Assembly (NCBI RefSeq): GCF_044594925.1
Contig: NZ_CP138991.1
Span: 1,860,001 to 1,924,000 of the forward strand
Source of the DNA: Maribacter sp044594925
Lineage (GTDB): Bacteria; Bacteroidota; Bacteroidia; Flavobacteriales; Flavobacteriaceae
DNA length: 64,000 nt
Direction: 5' to 3'
Shown: positions 15,803 to 24,807 of the stretch, one piece after another
Position numbering within the stretch: the stretch's first letter is position 1
Layout: each line of letters starts with the position of its first letter
Translations under genes and position numbers: made by a program
The notes under the pieces: model-generated
What the model was told of the DNA's origin: nothing
Seen by the model: the letters and a program-made list of their open reading frames with translations, nothing else
Databases searched by the model: none

Positions 15803-15820
15803 AATTTTTCAACCCGTTAA

Positions 15821-16327
15821 CTATTCTTCTGCGTCTACAGCTATAGCTATTGCATTAATGTCCCTGTCGAACATATAATGCCCTGACTTATCATCACCAA
15901 TGATATTTAATTTATCTAAAAGTGTTCTGGCAACTGCTTCCTCTTCCAGTTGCTCCGTAACATACCATTGCATAAAGTTATGGACGTTATAATCCTTCTT
16001 ATTTAAACATTCGAAGATGACGTGATTAATTTGTTCGGTTACAAACATTTCACTCTTCAGAAAATCAGCGAATAGTTCATTAAGTGATTCAAAACTTTCT
16101 TTCGGTTTTTCTAAAGCTGGCACAATTACTTTTCCGCTACGCTCATTAACAAATTTTACCAATTTAGTCATGTGAACACGCTCCTCCTCCGATTGCTTAT
16201 AGAAGAATTCTGCAATACCATTATACCCTTCGGCATCAGCCCATGAAGCCATTGCTAAATAATGCATTGACGCATTTGCCTCATATTTAATCTGGTCGTT
16301 TAATAACGCTTCTATTGTTTTGTTCAT
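15821..16327 (-). CDS. ftnA: Bacterial non-haem ferritin
   Basis: 168 residues, a four-helix bundle. Ferroxidase ligands are visible: E16 (in KYEANASMHYLAM), Y23, E49 and H52 (in EEERVHMTKLVKF). Q near 127 in the MQWYVTEQLEEEA region also fits. There is no haem-binding methionine of bacterioferritin type and no Dps-like short form. It oxidises Fe(II) and stores it as a mineral in a 24-mer cage. It lies in the iron-type block. A -7 element (TAAATTTG on the minus strand, 16343-16350) precedes it, with operator O5 further upstream. Confidence 0.96.
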   Translation of the reverse strand: MNKTIEALLNDQIKYEANASMHYLAMASWADAEGYNGIAEFFYKQSEEERVHMTKLVKFVNERSGKVIVPALEKPKESFESLNELFADFLKSEMFVTEQINHVIFECLNKKDYNVHNFMQWYVTEQLEEEAVARTLLDKLNIIGDDKSGHYMFDRDINAIAIAVDAEE

Positions 16328-16342
16328 TTTTTACCTTTATTA

Positions 16343-16350
16343 CAAATTTA
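16343..16350 (-). promoter_or_regulatory. -7 element of ferritin gene
   Basis: TAAATTTG on the minus strand, 16 bases before the start codon. No convincing -33 is seen. Confidence 0.4.
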
Positions 16351-16434
16351 ATAAGCTTTTACTTTGTTCTATTTAATAATTCTACCTTTTTGGTTTTCTA
16401 GCTACTCTTTTATCATTTCGTCTAAACAAATATA

Positions 16435-16457
16435 TTATATTTAATTAATCTAAATAA
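16435..16457. promoter_or_regulatory. Operator copy O5 between ferritin and the divergent gene
   Basis: Half-sites TTATATTTAA (degenerate) and ATCTAAATAA with spacer TTA. It overlaps the expected -33 region of the rightward gene at 16506. Confidence 0.45.
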
Positions 16458-16463
16458 GAATAG

Positions 16464-16471
16464 TATTTTTG
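16464..16471 (+). promoter_or_regulatory. -7 element of the CxxCxxCx5C protein gene
   Basis: TATTTTTG, 34 bases before the start codon. The -33 position falls inside operator O5. Confidence 0.5.
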
Positions 16472-16505
16472 ATAAGAAATTAAATATGAACCTTAGGCAA
16501 TAAAA

Positions 16506-16862
16506 ATGACCGACGTTAATCCCATATATATGAACTCCTTCGGCATAGCTTTCGAATGGCCAACCACCCTTAGTTGTAGAAAAAAGAAAATTCAATTGGT
16601 ATTCAGAGATACAGGTTTGCTGCTGAGTACAGAAGAATTAAGGCAATTTCTAAGGAACATTCAACATACCGAAGGTTCCTGTTCGTTATGCAAAGATTGC
16701 AGTAATAATGATACGTGTAAGGCATTATTAGTAAACTCACCGGTGCAACAAATATCCTTTGCTATGAATGTAAAAGAGCTTAAAGCGGTTAAAGATTTAG
16801 TGGAAAACACCTTATTTCATCTGGGTTTAAATGACTTGCTGGAAAAATTACTACACAATTAA
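16506..16862 (+). CDS. Unknown cytoplasmic protein with CxxCxxCx5C cluster, divergent from ferritin
   Basis: 118 residues with no signal peptide or membrane helix. C59, C62, C65 and C71 form CSLCKDCSNNDTC, which could hold an Fe-S cluster or a metal ion; C24 is a fifth cysteine. The flanking parts look like a small alpha/beta domain (KKIQLVFRDTGLLLSTEELRQFL) and a C-terminal helix. I recognise no family. It is divergent from ferritin, with the shared operator in between, so iron sensing, Fe-S handling or iron delivery is an inference from position. The stop codon overlaps that of the convergent HMG-CoA lyase gene. Confidence 0.7.
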   Translation: MTDVNPIYMNSFGIAFEWPTTLSCRKKKIQLVFRDTGLLLSTEELRQFLRNIQHTEGSCSLCKDCSNNDTCKALLVNSPVQQISFAMNVKELKAVKDLVENTLFHLGLNDLLEKLLHN

Positions 16863-17725
16863 TGATAAGCGGCGAACAACTCAGAGGCCTTGTTATATGC
16901 TGCTTCAAAAGCGAGCCAATTAACACCGGTTTGTGCTTTTTCAGTGGTAAAATAGGATAGCATTTTTTCCGTAGGCATGTTACCTGTAAGTTCATCCTTG
17001 GCCATCGGGCAACCGCCAAATCCTTGAATAGCACCATCAAATCGGCGGCAACCGGCTTTATAAGCAGCATTGACTTTTTCATGCCATTTTGTTGGTGTTG
17101 TATGTAAATGCGCTCCAAATTCTATATTTGGGTATGCAGGAATAAGGTTCGAGAAAAGATACTTAATAGTTTCGGGGTCAGATGTGCCAACAGTATCCGA
17201 TAGGGATAAAATCTTTGCACCCATACCAGCAAGTTTTTCCGTCCATTCCCCAACGATATCCACATTCCAAGGATCACCATAAGGGTTCCCAAAACCCATT
17301 GAAATATAGGTGACTACTTCCTTATTGGCAGCGTCCGCAATATTAAAAATCTCTGCTAAAGTATCAACAGATTCTGCAACCGTCTTATGCGTATTACGCA
17401 TTTGAAAGTTCTCTGAAATAGAGAATGGAAACCCTAGATACTGTATTTCTGGGTGCAAAGCTGCTGTCTTTGCTCCCCTAACATTAGCAACTATTGCCAA
17501 TAATTTACTTGTAGTATCGGACAAATCTAGTTTCGACAGTACCGCGGCAGTATCTACCATTTGGGGAATGGCTTTTGGTGATACAAAACTCCCAAAGTCT
17601 ATGGTATCAAAACCACAAGATAATAAAGACTGAATGTACCTTACTTTCTCTTTTGCAGGTATAAATTCCTTGATACCTTGCATCGCATCCCTGGGACATT
17701 CGATAATCTTTACCTTTTCGGACAT
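16859..17725 (-). CDS. Hydroxymethylglutaryl-CoA lyase-type aldolase
   Basis: The ATG at 17725 gives 288 residues. The TIM-barrel HMGL-like domain starts VKIIECPRDAMQGIKEFIP, whose R and D bind substrate and the divalent metal. Later hallmarks are SLSDTVGTSDPETI, the HxH metal site in FGAHLHTTPTKW, and the active-site cysteine loop GFGGCPMAKDELTGNMPTE. It cleaves HMG-CoA to acetoacetate and acetyl-CoA in leucine breakdown. No other leucine-degradation genes are nearby. The gene follows the LysE gene by 46 bases in the same direction. Confidence 0.9.
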   Translation of the reverse strand: MSEKVKIIECPRDAMQGIKEFIPAKEKVRYIQSLLSCGFDTIDFGSFVSPKAIPQMVDTAAVLSKLDLSDTTSKLLAIVANVRGAKTAALHPEIQYLGFPFSISENFQMRNTHKTVAESVDTLAEIFNIADAANKEVVTYISMGFGNPYGDPWNVDIVGEWTEKLAGMGAKILSLSDTVGTSDPETIKYLFSNLIPAYPNIEFGAHLHTTPTKWHEKVNAAYKAGCRRFDGAIQGFGGCPMAKDELTGNMPTEKMLSYFTTEKAQTGVNWLAFEAAYNKASELFAAYH

Positions 17726-17771
17726 GGTGTAAAAGTACAAACTCAAAAATCAAGTTCAAGTTTAAATCTGC

Positions 17772-18392
17772 CTAAGCTATCAACAAATAAATGGCTATCC
17801 CAACAAAGACAATAATTTGAAGCCATTTTAAAATAAAACCTGTTCTGGTATTTTGTTTAAGAAAATCGGCTATCACAGCAGCTAAAAGAGCGATTCCCCC
17901 AAAAATAAAAGAAGAAACCAGTACAAATAAAAACCCTAAAATGTAAAATTGCAGAACCGTACTTAATTCATCCGAAAATAAAAACCCGGGAAAAAAGGCC
18001 AGAAAAAAGATGGTTACTTTAGGGTTGAGCACATTCATAACAAACCCCTGTTTAAATAGTGTCAAAAGACTTTTCTTCTCAACAGGACTATTGTTCAAGT
18101 CAATGGTGTCATCCGATTTTAATACCTGCCAGGCTAGATATAAAAGATATAGCGCACCAAACACCTTAATCCCATTGAAAACAATGGGATTATCCTTTAT
18201 TAGTACGGATACACCGAACGCCAATAGACTTGTATGCACCAAACAGCCGGTCATAAGGCCAGCTATGGTGGCAAAACCATAAGATTTACCATTGGTAATG
18301 CTCTGTATAAGCACAAAAATATTATCTGGTCCAGGTGATAATGCTAAAGCGGCTGTTGCCGCACAAAAAGGTAATAATAGCTCTAAATTCAA
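17772..18392 (-). CDS. LysE/RhtB-family exporter
   Basis: 206 residues with about six membrane helices. The N-terminal LLPFCAATAALALSPGPDNIFVL is the LysE/RhtB signature, and VLNPKVTIFFLAFFPGF is the second conserved segment. Members export amino acids or derivatives through the inner membrane; the substrate is unknown here. No ATG lies near the conserved N-terminus, so the start is probably the TTG at 18392. It is probably cotranscribed with the HMG-CoA lyase gene downstream. Confidence 0.88.
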   Translation of the reverse strand: MNLELLLPFCAATAALALSPGPDNIFVLIQSITNGKSYGFATIAGLMTGCLVHTSLLAFGVSVLIKDNPIVFNGIKVFGALYLLYLAWQVLKSDDTIDLNNSPVEKKSLLTLFKQGFVMNVLNPKVTIFFLAFFPGFLFSDELSTVLQFYILGFLFVLVSSFIFGGIALLAAVIADFLKQNTRTGFILKWLQIIVFVGIAIYLLIA

Positions 18393-18597
18393 TTTTGATT
18401 TATTAAAACGGATAAATTACGAATTACCGCCTATATTTTACCTGTAAGACTGACCAATTTTCACCTTGTAAAATCATTAAATTGGTTTCATCTAAAAAAG
18501 ATTACTCTTAACTTTTATAATAGCAATAAGTCCAAAATAGTTTATATATTCCAAACGAACGAGAATTTGTAAAAATTGCTTTTGCCCTAGGACAAAA

Positions 18598-20661
18598 ATG
18601 AAAAAAGCGGTATTACTTTTATTGCTTACGGCCTTATCCGGTTATGGTCAGTTACAGGTAGATACAGGTCTTTCCGAAGAAGAACTTATACGAGATATCC
18701 TTGTTAACAGCAGCTGTGCGGAAACCTCTAATTATACCTCTTTTACAGGCACGGACTTTGGTGTAAACGGTATAGGTTACTTTAACTCCAACGGAGCTAG
18801 GTTTCAATATAGGGAAGGCATCATCCTGTCCACAGGTAATGCCGATGATGCGGCGGGTCCTAATGACCAAATCTATACTTCCGGAGATACCGACTGGCCT
18901 GGAGATAATGATTTAAGATCGGCCACGGGAACAGGAAACCTCTTTAACGCTTCTTTCATACAATTCGATTTTGTACCGAGCGCAAATAGTATAAGCTTTA
19001 ACTTTCTATTTGCTTCTGAAGAATATTCCGATAACTTTCAATGTACGTTCTCCGATGTATTTGCATTTATTCTTACAGATTCCAATGGCATGTCCACAAA
19101 TCTAGCGGTTGTTCCCGGTACCGAAGCTCCAGTTAGCGCTACAACAATAAGACCTGGAATCGAAGACGCTTGCGAACCTGCAAATGAAGATTTTTTCGGT
19201 GGACTAAATGGTGCTAATTCCGGTATTTCATTTTTTGGACAAACCAAGAGTCTTATTGCGTTCTCCGAGGTAAATCCTGGAGAGAACTACACCATTAAAC
19301 TGGTAATTGCAGATAATTTAGACTCTGATTTAGATTCCGCTGTTTTCCTTGAAGCGGGTAGTTTTTCCATAGATGTTAGTTTGGGGGAAAATAGGACCGT
19401 TGCCAATGGAAAACCACTATGCAATGGAGAACAATTAACACTAGATGCAACTTCGCAAGGAGCGCAGCGTTATGCTTGGTATAAAGATGGAACACAGTTA
19501 ACAGCTTTTGACAACATTCCCGTAATAACTGTTAGTGACGATGGTCTTTATGAAGTAGAAGTTGAATTTTCGGCAGTTTGTGTTTCAAATGGAGTAATTG
19601 AAGTAGAATATATTAACCCGCCCTTAATCGCGGAACAACCTTTAGACATTACCGCTTGCGATTTAGACGGAAACGATATTGAGCCATTTGATTTTACCGA
19701 GAATAAAAACAGAATTTTAGGAAATCAAAGTAATAGCATCTATAAAGTTTACTTCTTTGAAACTCTAGAGGATGCCGAAATTTTAGAGAACAACATCACC
19801 CGCACTAGTCCTTACTTTGGAACGGAAGAAACCAAGACTATATATGCACGCATATCATCTGGCGAAAGTTGTTATGAAATTACCTCATTTGAAATTTTCC
19901 TTAGAAAGTTGGACTTTGAGTCCCAATTAGAAGAAGAATATACGCTGTGCTTAGATGAAGATAACAATCCACTGAGTCCCTTACCCTTATTGGACACCAA
20001 ATTAGCGGCATCAGACTATGGTTTTAGTTGGTACAAAGATGTCGTTAGAGAAGAAAATAGGATTCTTAATGCCTTGGATAGTAGTTATAGTCCTTCTACT
20101 CCGGGTACCTACTTTGTGATTTTAGAAAATTTACAGTTTGGTTGTGAATTTACAATCTTCACCAAAGTAGTTTCAATTAGTCCTCCTACCCTTTTTGAGG
20201 TTCTTCCCTTATCTGATTTGTTTTCAGGAAACAATGCTATAAATATTGAGGTTGAAGGAAACAGTGATTATTTATTCGCAGTGGACGACGCTAATTTTAA
20301 CGCTACTTCTAGATTTGATAATTTGGAAGCCGGTGAGCATATAGCTTATGTTACCGACTCCAAGAATTGTACAGTGCTATCGCAACCTTTCTTAGTGATT
20401 GACTACCCAAAATTTTTCACCCCAAATGGGGATGGAATCAATGATACTTGGAAAATAAATGGGTTATCTGAAATTGAGAATGCCCAAATTCTAATTTATG
20501 ACCGTTTTGGAAAACTACACTATCAATTTAATGATGAAAGAGGTTGGAACGGCAGCAGCAATGGCCGCTTATTACCCTCTTCAGATTATTGGTTTACCAT
20601 AAGTTATACCATGAATGGAACGCAAAAAGAATTTAAAAATCATTTCTCCTTAAAAAGATAA
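18598..20661 (+). CDS. T9SS type B secreted protein with choice-of-anchor L domain
   Basis: 687 residues. Signal peptide MKKAVLLLLLTALSGYG. The choice-of-anchor L domain covers about 30-250 (FTGTDFGVNGIGYFNS, INFLFASEEYSD-like core, IAFSEVNPGENYTIKLVIAD). An Ig-like region follows (about 265-345: GKPLCNGEQLTLDATSQGA, YAWYKDGTQL), then further beta-rich repeats. The C-terminal sorting domain (about 600-687) is the gliding-motility type B form: FFTPNGDGINDTWKI, LIYDRFGKL, SDYWFTISY. The protein should be exported by Sec and then to the surface by type IX secretion. It probably acts in adhesion or the cell envelope. Confidence 0.92.
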   Translation: MKKAVLLLLLTALSGYGQLQVDTGLSEEELIRDILVNSSCAETSNYTSFTGTDFGVNGIGYFNSNGARFQYREGIILSTGNADDAAGPNDQIYTSGDTDWPGDNDLRSATGTGNLFNASFIQFDFVPSANSISFNFLFASEEYSDNFQCTFSDVFAFILTDSNGMSTNLAVVPGTEAPVSATTIRPGIEDACEPANEDFFGGLNGANSGISFFGQTKSLIAFSEVNPGENYTIKLVIADNLDSDLDSAVFLEAGSFSIDVSLGENRTVANGKPLCNGEQLTLDATSQGAQRYAWYKDGTQLTAFDNIPVITVSDDGLYEVEVEFSAVCVSNGVIEVEYINPPLIAEQPLDITACDLDGNDIEPFDFTENKNRILGNQSNSIYKVYFFETLEDAEILENNITRTSPYFGTEETKTIYARISSGESCYEITSFEIFLRKLDFESQLEEEYTLCLDEDNNPLSPLPLLDTKLAASDYGFSWYKDVVREENRILNALDSSYSPSTPGTYFVILENLQFGCEFTIFTKVVSISPPTLFEVLPLSDLFSGNNAINIEVEGNSDYLFAVDDANFNATSRFDNLEAGEHIAYVTDSKNCTVLSQPFLVIDYPKFFTPNGDGINDTWKINGLSEIENAQILIYDRFGKLHYQFNDERGWNGSSNGRLLPSSDYWFTISYTMNGTQKEFKNHFSLKR

Positions 20662-20701
20662 CAATCTTTATGCTACCTTTCCCAAAAGCAAATAGCGCAT
20701 T

Positions 20702-21118
20702 ATGAAAAACGTAAAAATTTTAGCAGCCATAATTATTTTAGCAGTACTTACGACCTCATTTTATTCTTATGATGAAAGTAACCAAACTAAACAAATAACT
20801 AATATGAAGGCGGATAGTGTGCTTAGACATGTAGTACTTTTTAAATTCAAAGATGGTACCGCTCCGGAAGACATTAAAAAAGTTGAGGATGCCTTTAGTG
20901 CCTTACCTAATAAAATACCACAAATTAAAGGCTATGAGTGGGGAACTAATAATAGTCCTGAAGGTCTCGACAAAGGACTTACGCATTGTTTTTTCCTCAC
21001 TTTCGAAAGTGAAGAAGATAGGAGTATCTATTTACCGCACCCAGACCATAAGGCTTTTGGTGAAGTTCTGGGTCCACATTTAGATGACGTCCTTGTTTTG
21101 GATTACTGGACGAAGTAA
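20702..21118 (+). CDS. Exported Dabb-domain (stress-responsive A/B barrel) protein
   Basis: 138 residues. An N-terminal hydrophobic signal (about 4-23) precedes the Dabb domain (about 38-135: LRHVVLFKFKDGT, KIPQIKGYEWGTNNSPEGLDKGLTH, YLPHPDHKAFGEVLGPHLDDVLVLDYW). The family forms dimeric alpha/beta barrels; some members act in polyketide or plant stress reactions, and most bacterial ones are uncharacterised. It lies 40 bases after the T9SS cargo gene and may share its transcript. Confidence 0.85.
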   Translation: MKNVKILAAIIILAVLTTSFYSYDESNQTKQITNMKADSVLRHVVLFKFKDGTAPEDIKKVEDAFSALPNKIPQIKGYEWGTNNSPEGLDKGLTHCFFLTFESEEDRSIYLPHPDHKAFGEVLGPHLDDVLVLDYWTK

Positions 21119-21194
21119 TTGGGTTTGGTGGTAAGGAAATAATAAAACACCACTGACTTAAAATGCAAGAACTTTTTGTCTCAACAGTTAGATT

Positions 21195-22229
21195 TTAATC
21201 TTGTAAAATGGCCTTGTTTATTTTTTTGATTAAACCTGGACCTTCGTAAACAAATCCTGTCCATAATTGAATTAAATCTGCTCCGGCTTCTAATTTTTCC
21301 AAAGCATCTTCAGGAGAATGTATACCTCCCACGCCAATAATCGGAAATGCCTTGTTACTCTTTTCAGAGAGAAAACGAATAACCTCGGTGCTTCTATCTT
21401 TTAACGGTTTTCCACTTAAGCCCCCTGCCTGCTCCACTAAAAACAAATCAGATTTTAAATCCGCTCTGGATATAGTCGTATTCGTGGCAATGATTCCGTC
21501 AATCTTTGTACTTTCTACAATAGCAATGATATCCAGTAACTGATCCTCTGTTAAGTCCGGAGCTATTTTAAGTAAAATAGGTTTGCGTTGAATCTTTTTC
21601 TTAAGGGCGTATTTATCATTTTCTTTCTGAAGCTCTTTCAGTAGCGCGGTAAGTGGCTCCTTATCTTGTAATTCTCGCAAACCCGGGGTATTTGGTGAGC
21701 TTACGTTAACTACAAAGTAATCTACGTGGTCAAATAAGGCATCAAAACAAATGAGATAATCCTTAATAGCCTCATCGTTCGGTGTCACTTTGTTCTTTCC
21801 AATATTTCCACCGATAAGTACATTGTGTTTCTTTTTTAATTGCTCTACTGCATCAAAAACGCCCTTATTATTAAAGCCCATTCTATTAATAATGGCTTTA
21901 TCCGCTTTAAGCCTAAATAATCTCTGTTTTGGGTTTCCTTCTTGAGGCTTCGGAGTCAAGGTGCCTATTTCAATAAAACCAAACCCAAAATCCGAAAGCT
22001 CATTATACAACAATGCATTTTTATCAAACCCTGCGGCCAAACCCACTGGGTTCTTAAATTTCAACCCGAATACCTGTCTCTCTAATCGTGTATCGTTCTG
22101 AGCATAATGATTTCTTATCAGCTTAGACAAACCAATGTTAGAAGCAAACTTTATTAAGGAAAAACTGATATAGTGTACTCTTTCTGGGTCGAACAAAAAA
22201 AGTATTGGACGGATGATTAACTTATACAT
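21195..22229 (-). CDS. pyrD: Dihydroorotate dehydrogenase (quinone), class 2
   Basis: The ATG at 22229 gives 344 residues. An N-terminal helical extension (MYKLIIRPILFLFDPERVHY) marks the membrane-associated class 2 enzyme. FMN-site motifs are NPVGLAAGFDKNALL and GFGFIEIGTLTPKPQ. The catalytic serine lies in NVSSPNTPGLRELQ, and the C-terminal GVGGIHSPEDALEKLEAGADLIQLWTGFVYEGP (in parts) binds phosphate. It oxidises dihydroorotate to orotate with quinone in pyrimidine synthesis. A second small leftward gene lies upstream. Confidence 0.96.
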   Translation of the reverse strand: MYKLIIRPILFLFDPERVHYISFSLIKFASNIGLSKLIRNHYAQNDTRLERQVFGLKFKNPVGLAAGFDKNALLYNELSDFGFGFIEIGTLTPKPQEGNPKQRLFRLKADKAIINRMGFNNKGVFDAVEQLKKKHNVLIGGNIGKNKVTPNDEAIKDYLICFDALFDHVDYFVVNVSSPNTPGLRELQDKEPLTALLKELQKENDKYALKKKIQRKPILLKIAPDLTEDQLLDIIAIVESTKIDGIIATNTTISRADLKSDLFLVEQAGGLSGKPLKDRSTEVIRFLSEKSNKAFPIIGVGGIHSPEDALEKLEAGADLIQLWTGFVYEGPGLIKKINKAILQD

Positions 22230-22307
22230 AGATTGTTGTGAAGTGCAAAAATACAAACTGAAAAGCAAAAATAAGGTTTGTTGCAATCACAAATGCCTGG
22301 GCCTATT

Positions 22308-22763
22308 TTAGTCCTTACTTGGAATACTATCACTATAAACTTTGGGTACCACTATAAATGGTGAACGCGAAGCTTCCTTACAGAGCGATAGGTAAAGTTC
22401 ATATTGCTTTTCGTTAAAGAGACGTAGTACCTTTTTATCAATAAAAGCCTGTATCATCTGCATGCTATCCATTACCGCCTTATACTTATCCGCTAACTGA
22501 CCTAACTCCGTTGGCGTGCTTTGCGGGTGACGCTGGGTTATATTCTCTAGTTGATTGTTTAAAATTTCATTTCTATACTTCAATTCCGCTCCAAAATTCA
22601 CCAGATTCTCCTGCTGCATTTCGTTCATTTGAAAAATAGTAATTAGCGTTTCATCGTCGGTAATACCTACACCCAAGACACAATCTGCCTGGCTTCTTAA
22701 TTGAACCGCACAAAGAATAATAAACAATATGCAAATGAAAATATTAATTTTTTTCTCTATCAT
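22308..22763 (-). CDS. Exported protein of unknown function
   Basis: 151 residues. A hydrophobic signal segment (about 6-23) is followed by a soluble, mostly helical part with heptad-like stretches (NEMQQENLVNFGAELKYRNEIL, LADKYKAVMDSMQMIQAFID). Two mature-region cysteines (about residues 28 and 128) could form a disulfide. I recognise no family. The gene is divergent from pepT and upstream of pyrD in the same direction (78-base gap). Confidence 0.65.
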   Translation of the reverse strand: MIEKKINIFICILFIILCAVQLRSQADCVLGVGITDDETLITIFQMNEMQQENLVNFGAELKYRNEILNNQLENITQRHPQSTPTELGQLADKYKAVMDSMQMIQAFIDKKVLRLFNEKQYELYLSLCKEASRSPFIVVPKVYSDSIPSKD

Positions 22764-22827
22764 CCAAGCAACTTAAAACTATGCTAAAATACAATTTATA
22801 ACCCTATTTTTGACTAAAAGAGAAGCC

Positions 22828-24054
22828 ATGCAACATCTTATTGATCGTTTTATAAGTTATGTGAAAATTGACACGCAAAGCGACCCCAACTCGGAAACGA
22901 CACCAAGCACGGAGAAACAGTGGAACTTAGCCCGTAAACTAGTGTCAGAGCTTATAGAAATGGGTATGCAAGATGTAAGTATCGACGATAATGCCTATAT
23001 CATGGCAACCTTACCGAGTAATATTGACAAAAAAGTACCCGTAATTGGATTCATTTCACATTTTGATACCACGCCAGATTTTACAGGAACAAACGTTAAT
23101 CCTAAAATTATTCGTAATTACGATGGTAAAGACATTACTTTAAATAAAGAAAGGAATATCGTGCTCTCACCGGATTATTTCGAGGATTTAGTTCAATACA
23201 AAGGACAGACCTTAATCACAACAGATGGCACAACACTTTTAGGGGCGGATGACAAAGCAGGTATTACGGAGATAATGACTGCAATGGAATACCTTATTCA
23301 ACATCCTGAAATTAAACATGGTACCGTAAGAGTAGGTTTCACCCCTGACGAGGAAATAGGAAGAGGTGCACATAAATTTGATGTCAAGAAATTTGGTGCG
23401 GCATGGGCCTATACAATGGATGGTAGTCAAATTGGCGAATTGGAGTACGAAAATTTCAATGCAGCTGGTGCTAAAGTGAGCATAACAGGAAAAAGTGTTC
23501 ATCCAGGTTATGCCAAAGGCAAGTTGATTAACGCCTTAGGAATCGCAAATGAATTTCTATCAAAATTACCACAAGAGGAAACCCCTGAAAGAACAAGCGA
23601 CAGAGAAGGTTTTTATCATGTATATGAATTTAACGGAGGTATTGAGAAAGCAGATTTTGAGTTAATAATTCGTGATCATGATCATAGTAAATTTTTAAAG
23701 AGAAAAGAGTTTCTACAGGAAATTACCAAGCAGTTAAATAAAGACTATAAAGACTGTGTACACCTAGAAATAGTTGACCAGTATTTTAACATGCGTGAAA
23801 AAATAGAACCCGTTATGCATATTGTGGAAATAGCTCAAAAAGCTATGAAGCAGGTCGGTATTGCACCTATTATAAAACCCATTCGTGGAGGTACAGATGG
23901 TTCGCAACTGAGTTTTATGGGGCTCCCGTGTCCTAACATATTTGCTGGTGGCCACAACTTTCATGGAAAATATGAATATATTCCCGTAGAAAGTATGCAA
24001 AAAGCAGTAGATGTTATCGTGAAAATTTGCGAACTTACAGCTATCGAAAAATAA
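22828..24054 (+). CDS. pepT: Peptidase T (tripeptide aminopeptidase)
   Basis: The ATG at 22828 gives 408 residues, the same length as E. coli PepT; a TTG 18 bases upstream is not needed. Metal ligands and catalytic residues are visible: H78 and D80 (FISHFDTTPD), D141 (LGADDKAGITEI), E175 and E176 (FTPDEEIGRGAH), and the late histidine in GGHNFHGKYEYIPVESM. It removes the N-terminal residue of tripeptides with a dinuclear zinc centre in the cytoplasm. The next gene starts 5 bases after its stop. Confidence 0.96.
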   Translation: MQHLIDRFISYVKIDTQSDPNSETTPSTEKQWNLARKLVSELIEMGMQDVSIDDNAYIMATLPSNIDKKVPVIGFISHFDTTPDFTGTNVNPKIIRNYDGKDITLNKERNIVLSPDYFEDLVQYKGQTLITTDGTTLLGADDKAGITEIMTAMEYLIQHPEIKHGTVRVGFTPDEEIGRGAHKFDVKKFGAAWAYTMDGSQIGELEYENFNAAGAKVSITGKSVHPGYAKGKLINALGIANEFLSKLPQEETPERTSDREGFYHVYEFNGGIEKADFELIIRDHDHSKFLKRKEFLQEITKQLNKDYKDCVHLEIVDQYFNMREKIEPVMHIVEIAQKAMKQVGIAPIIKPIRGGTDGSQLSFMGLPCPNIFAGGHNFHGKYEYIPVESMQKAVDVIVKICELTAIEK

Positions 24055-24059
24055 AAGTC

Positions 24060-24656
24060 GTGGATAAGTCCGAAAAAATTGAGTCCTATTTTGAGGAAGA
24101 ACACCTCTTTAAAAGTGCTATTAACCAACTTAGGGAACTCGTCTTAAAAACGGATGTACAGGAAACCTTTAAATGGATGTTTCCTACATACACCTTGCAT
24201 GGAAAAAATGTGTTAGCGATTTGCAAATTTAAGGGACATTTTGGCATTTGGTTTTTCCAAGGGATATTCATGAGCGACCCAAAAAATGTACTGGAGAATG
24301 CACAAGAGGGTAAGACCCAGGCTATGCGCCATTGGAAATTTAAATCTCAGGAAGATATAGAACACAAAATGGTTTTAGCATACATTAATGAAGCCATTGA
24401 AAATGAAAGAAAAGGTTTACGACTAGCTCCAAAAAAGAAGCAGACCATCGTTGTTATTTTACCGCAAGAACTCAAAGTTGCATTCCAAAATAATCCAACT
24501 CTTAAAAAAGCCTATGATACCCTTTCTCCTTCTAAGCAAAAAGAATATTCTGAATACCTCAGCAGCGCTAAACGTGCACAGACAAAGGAGACTCGCCTAT
24601 CTAAAATAATCCCGATGATTCTAGACGGAAAAGGTTTAAATGACAAGTATCGCTAG
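24060..24656 (+). CDS. YdeI/OmpD-associated protein with DUF1801 domain
   Basis: The likely start is GTG at 24060, 5 bases after pepT, giving 198 residues (VDKSEKIESYFEEEHLF). The DUF1801 domain covers about 15-115 (ETFKWMFPTYTLHGKNVLAICKFKGHFGIWFF). The C-terminal YdeI/OmdA helix-rich domain covers about 135-195 (ELKVAFQNNPTLKKAYDTLSPSKQKEYSEYL). The family is linked to antimicrobial-peptide tolerance in other bacteria, but the biochemistry is unclear. It is probably cotranscribed with pepT. Confidence 0.82.
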   Translation: MDKSEKIESYFEEEHLFKSAINQLRELVLKTDVQETFKWMFPTYTLHGKNVLAICKFKGHFGIWFFQGIFMSDPKNVLENAQEGKTQAMRHWKFKSQEDIEHKMVLAYINEAIENERKGLRLAPKKKQTIVVILPQELKVAFQNNPTLKKAYDTLSPSKQKEYSEYLSSAKRAQTKETRLSKIIPMILDGKGLNDKYR

Positions 24657-24754
24657 CCCTAGTGCTATCTGTGAACTAATTTCTCAGCACCTTGTTGAAT
24701 AGCCTGCTATAAAATCATTAATAAATTAAATTCTTTGAGATCAAAAAAAGACAT

Positions 24755-24788
24755 AAAAAAAGCACCAACGTTTCCATTGGTGCTTTTC
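24755..24788. terminator. Bidirectional terminator between ydeI-like gene and yajC
   Basis: AAAAGCACCAA / TTGGTGCTTTT with an 8-base loop and flanking A and T runs. Confidence 0.8.
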
Positions 24789-24807
24789 TACAGTTCCGGA
24801 AGAACTG

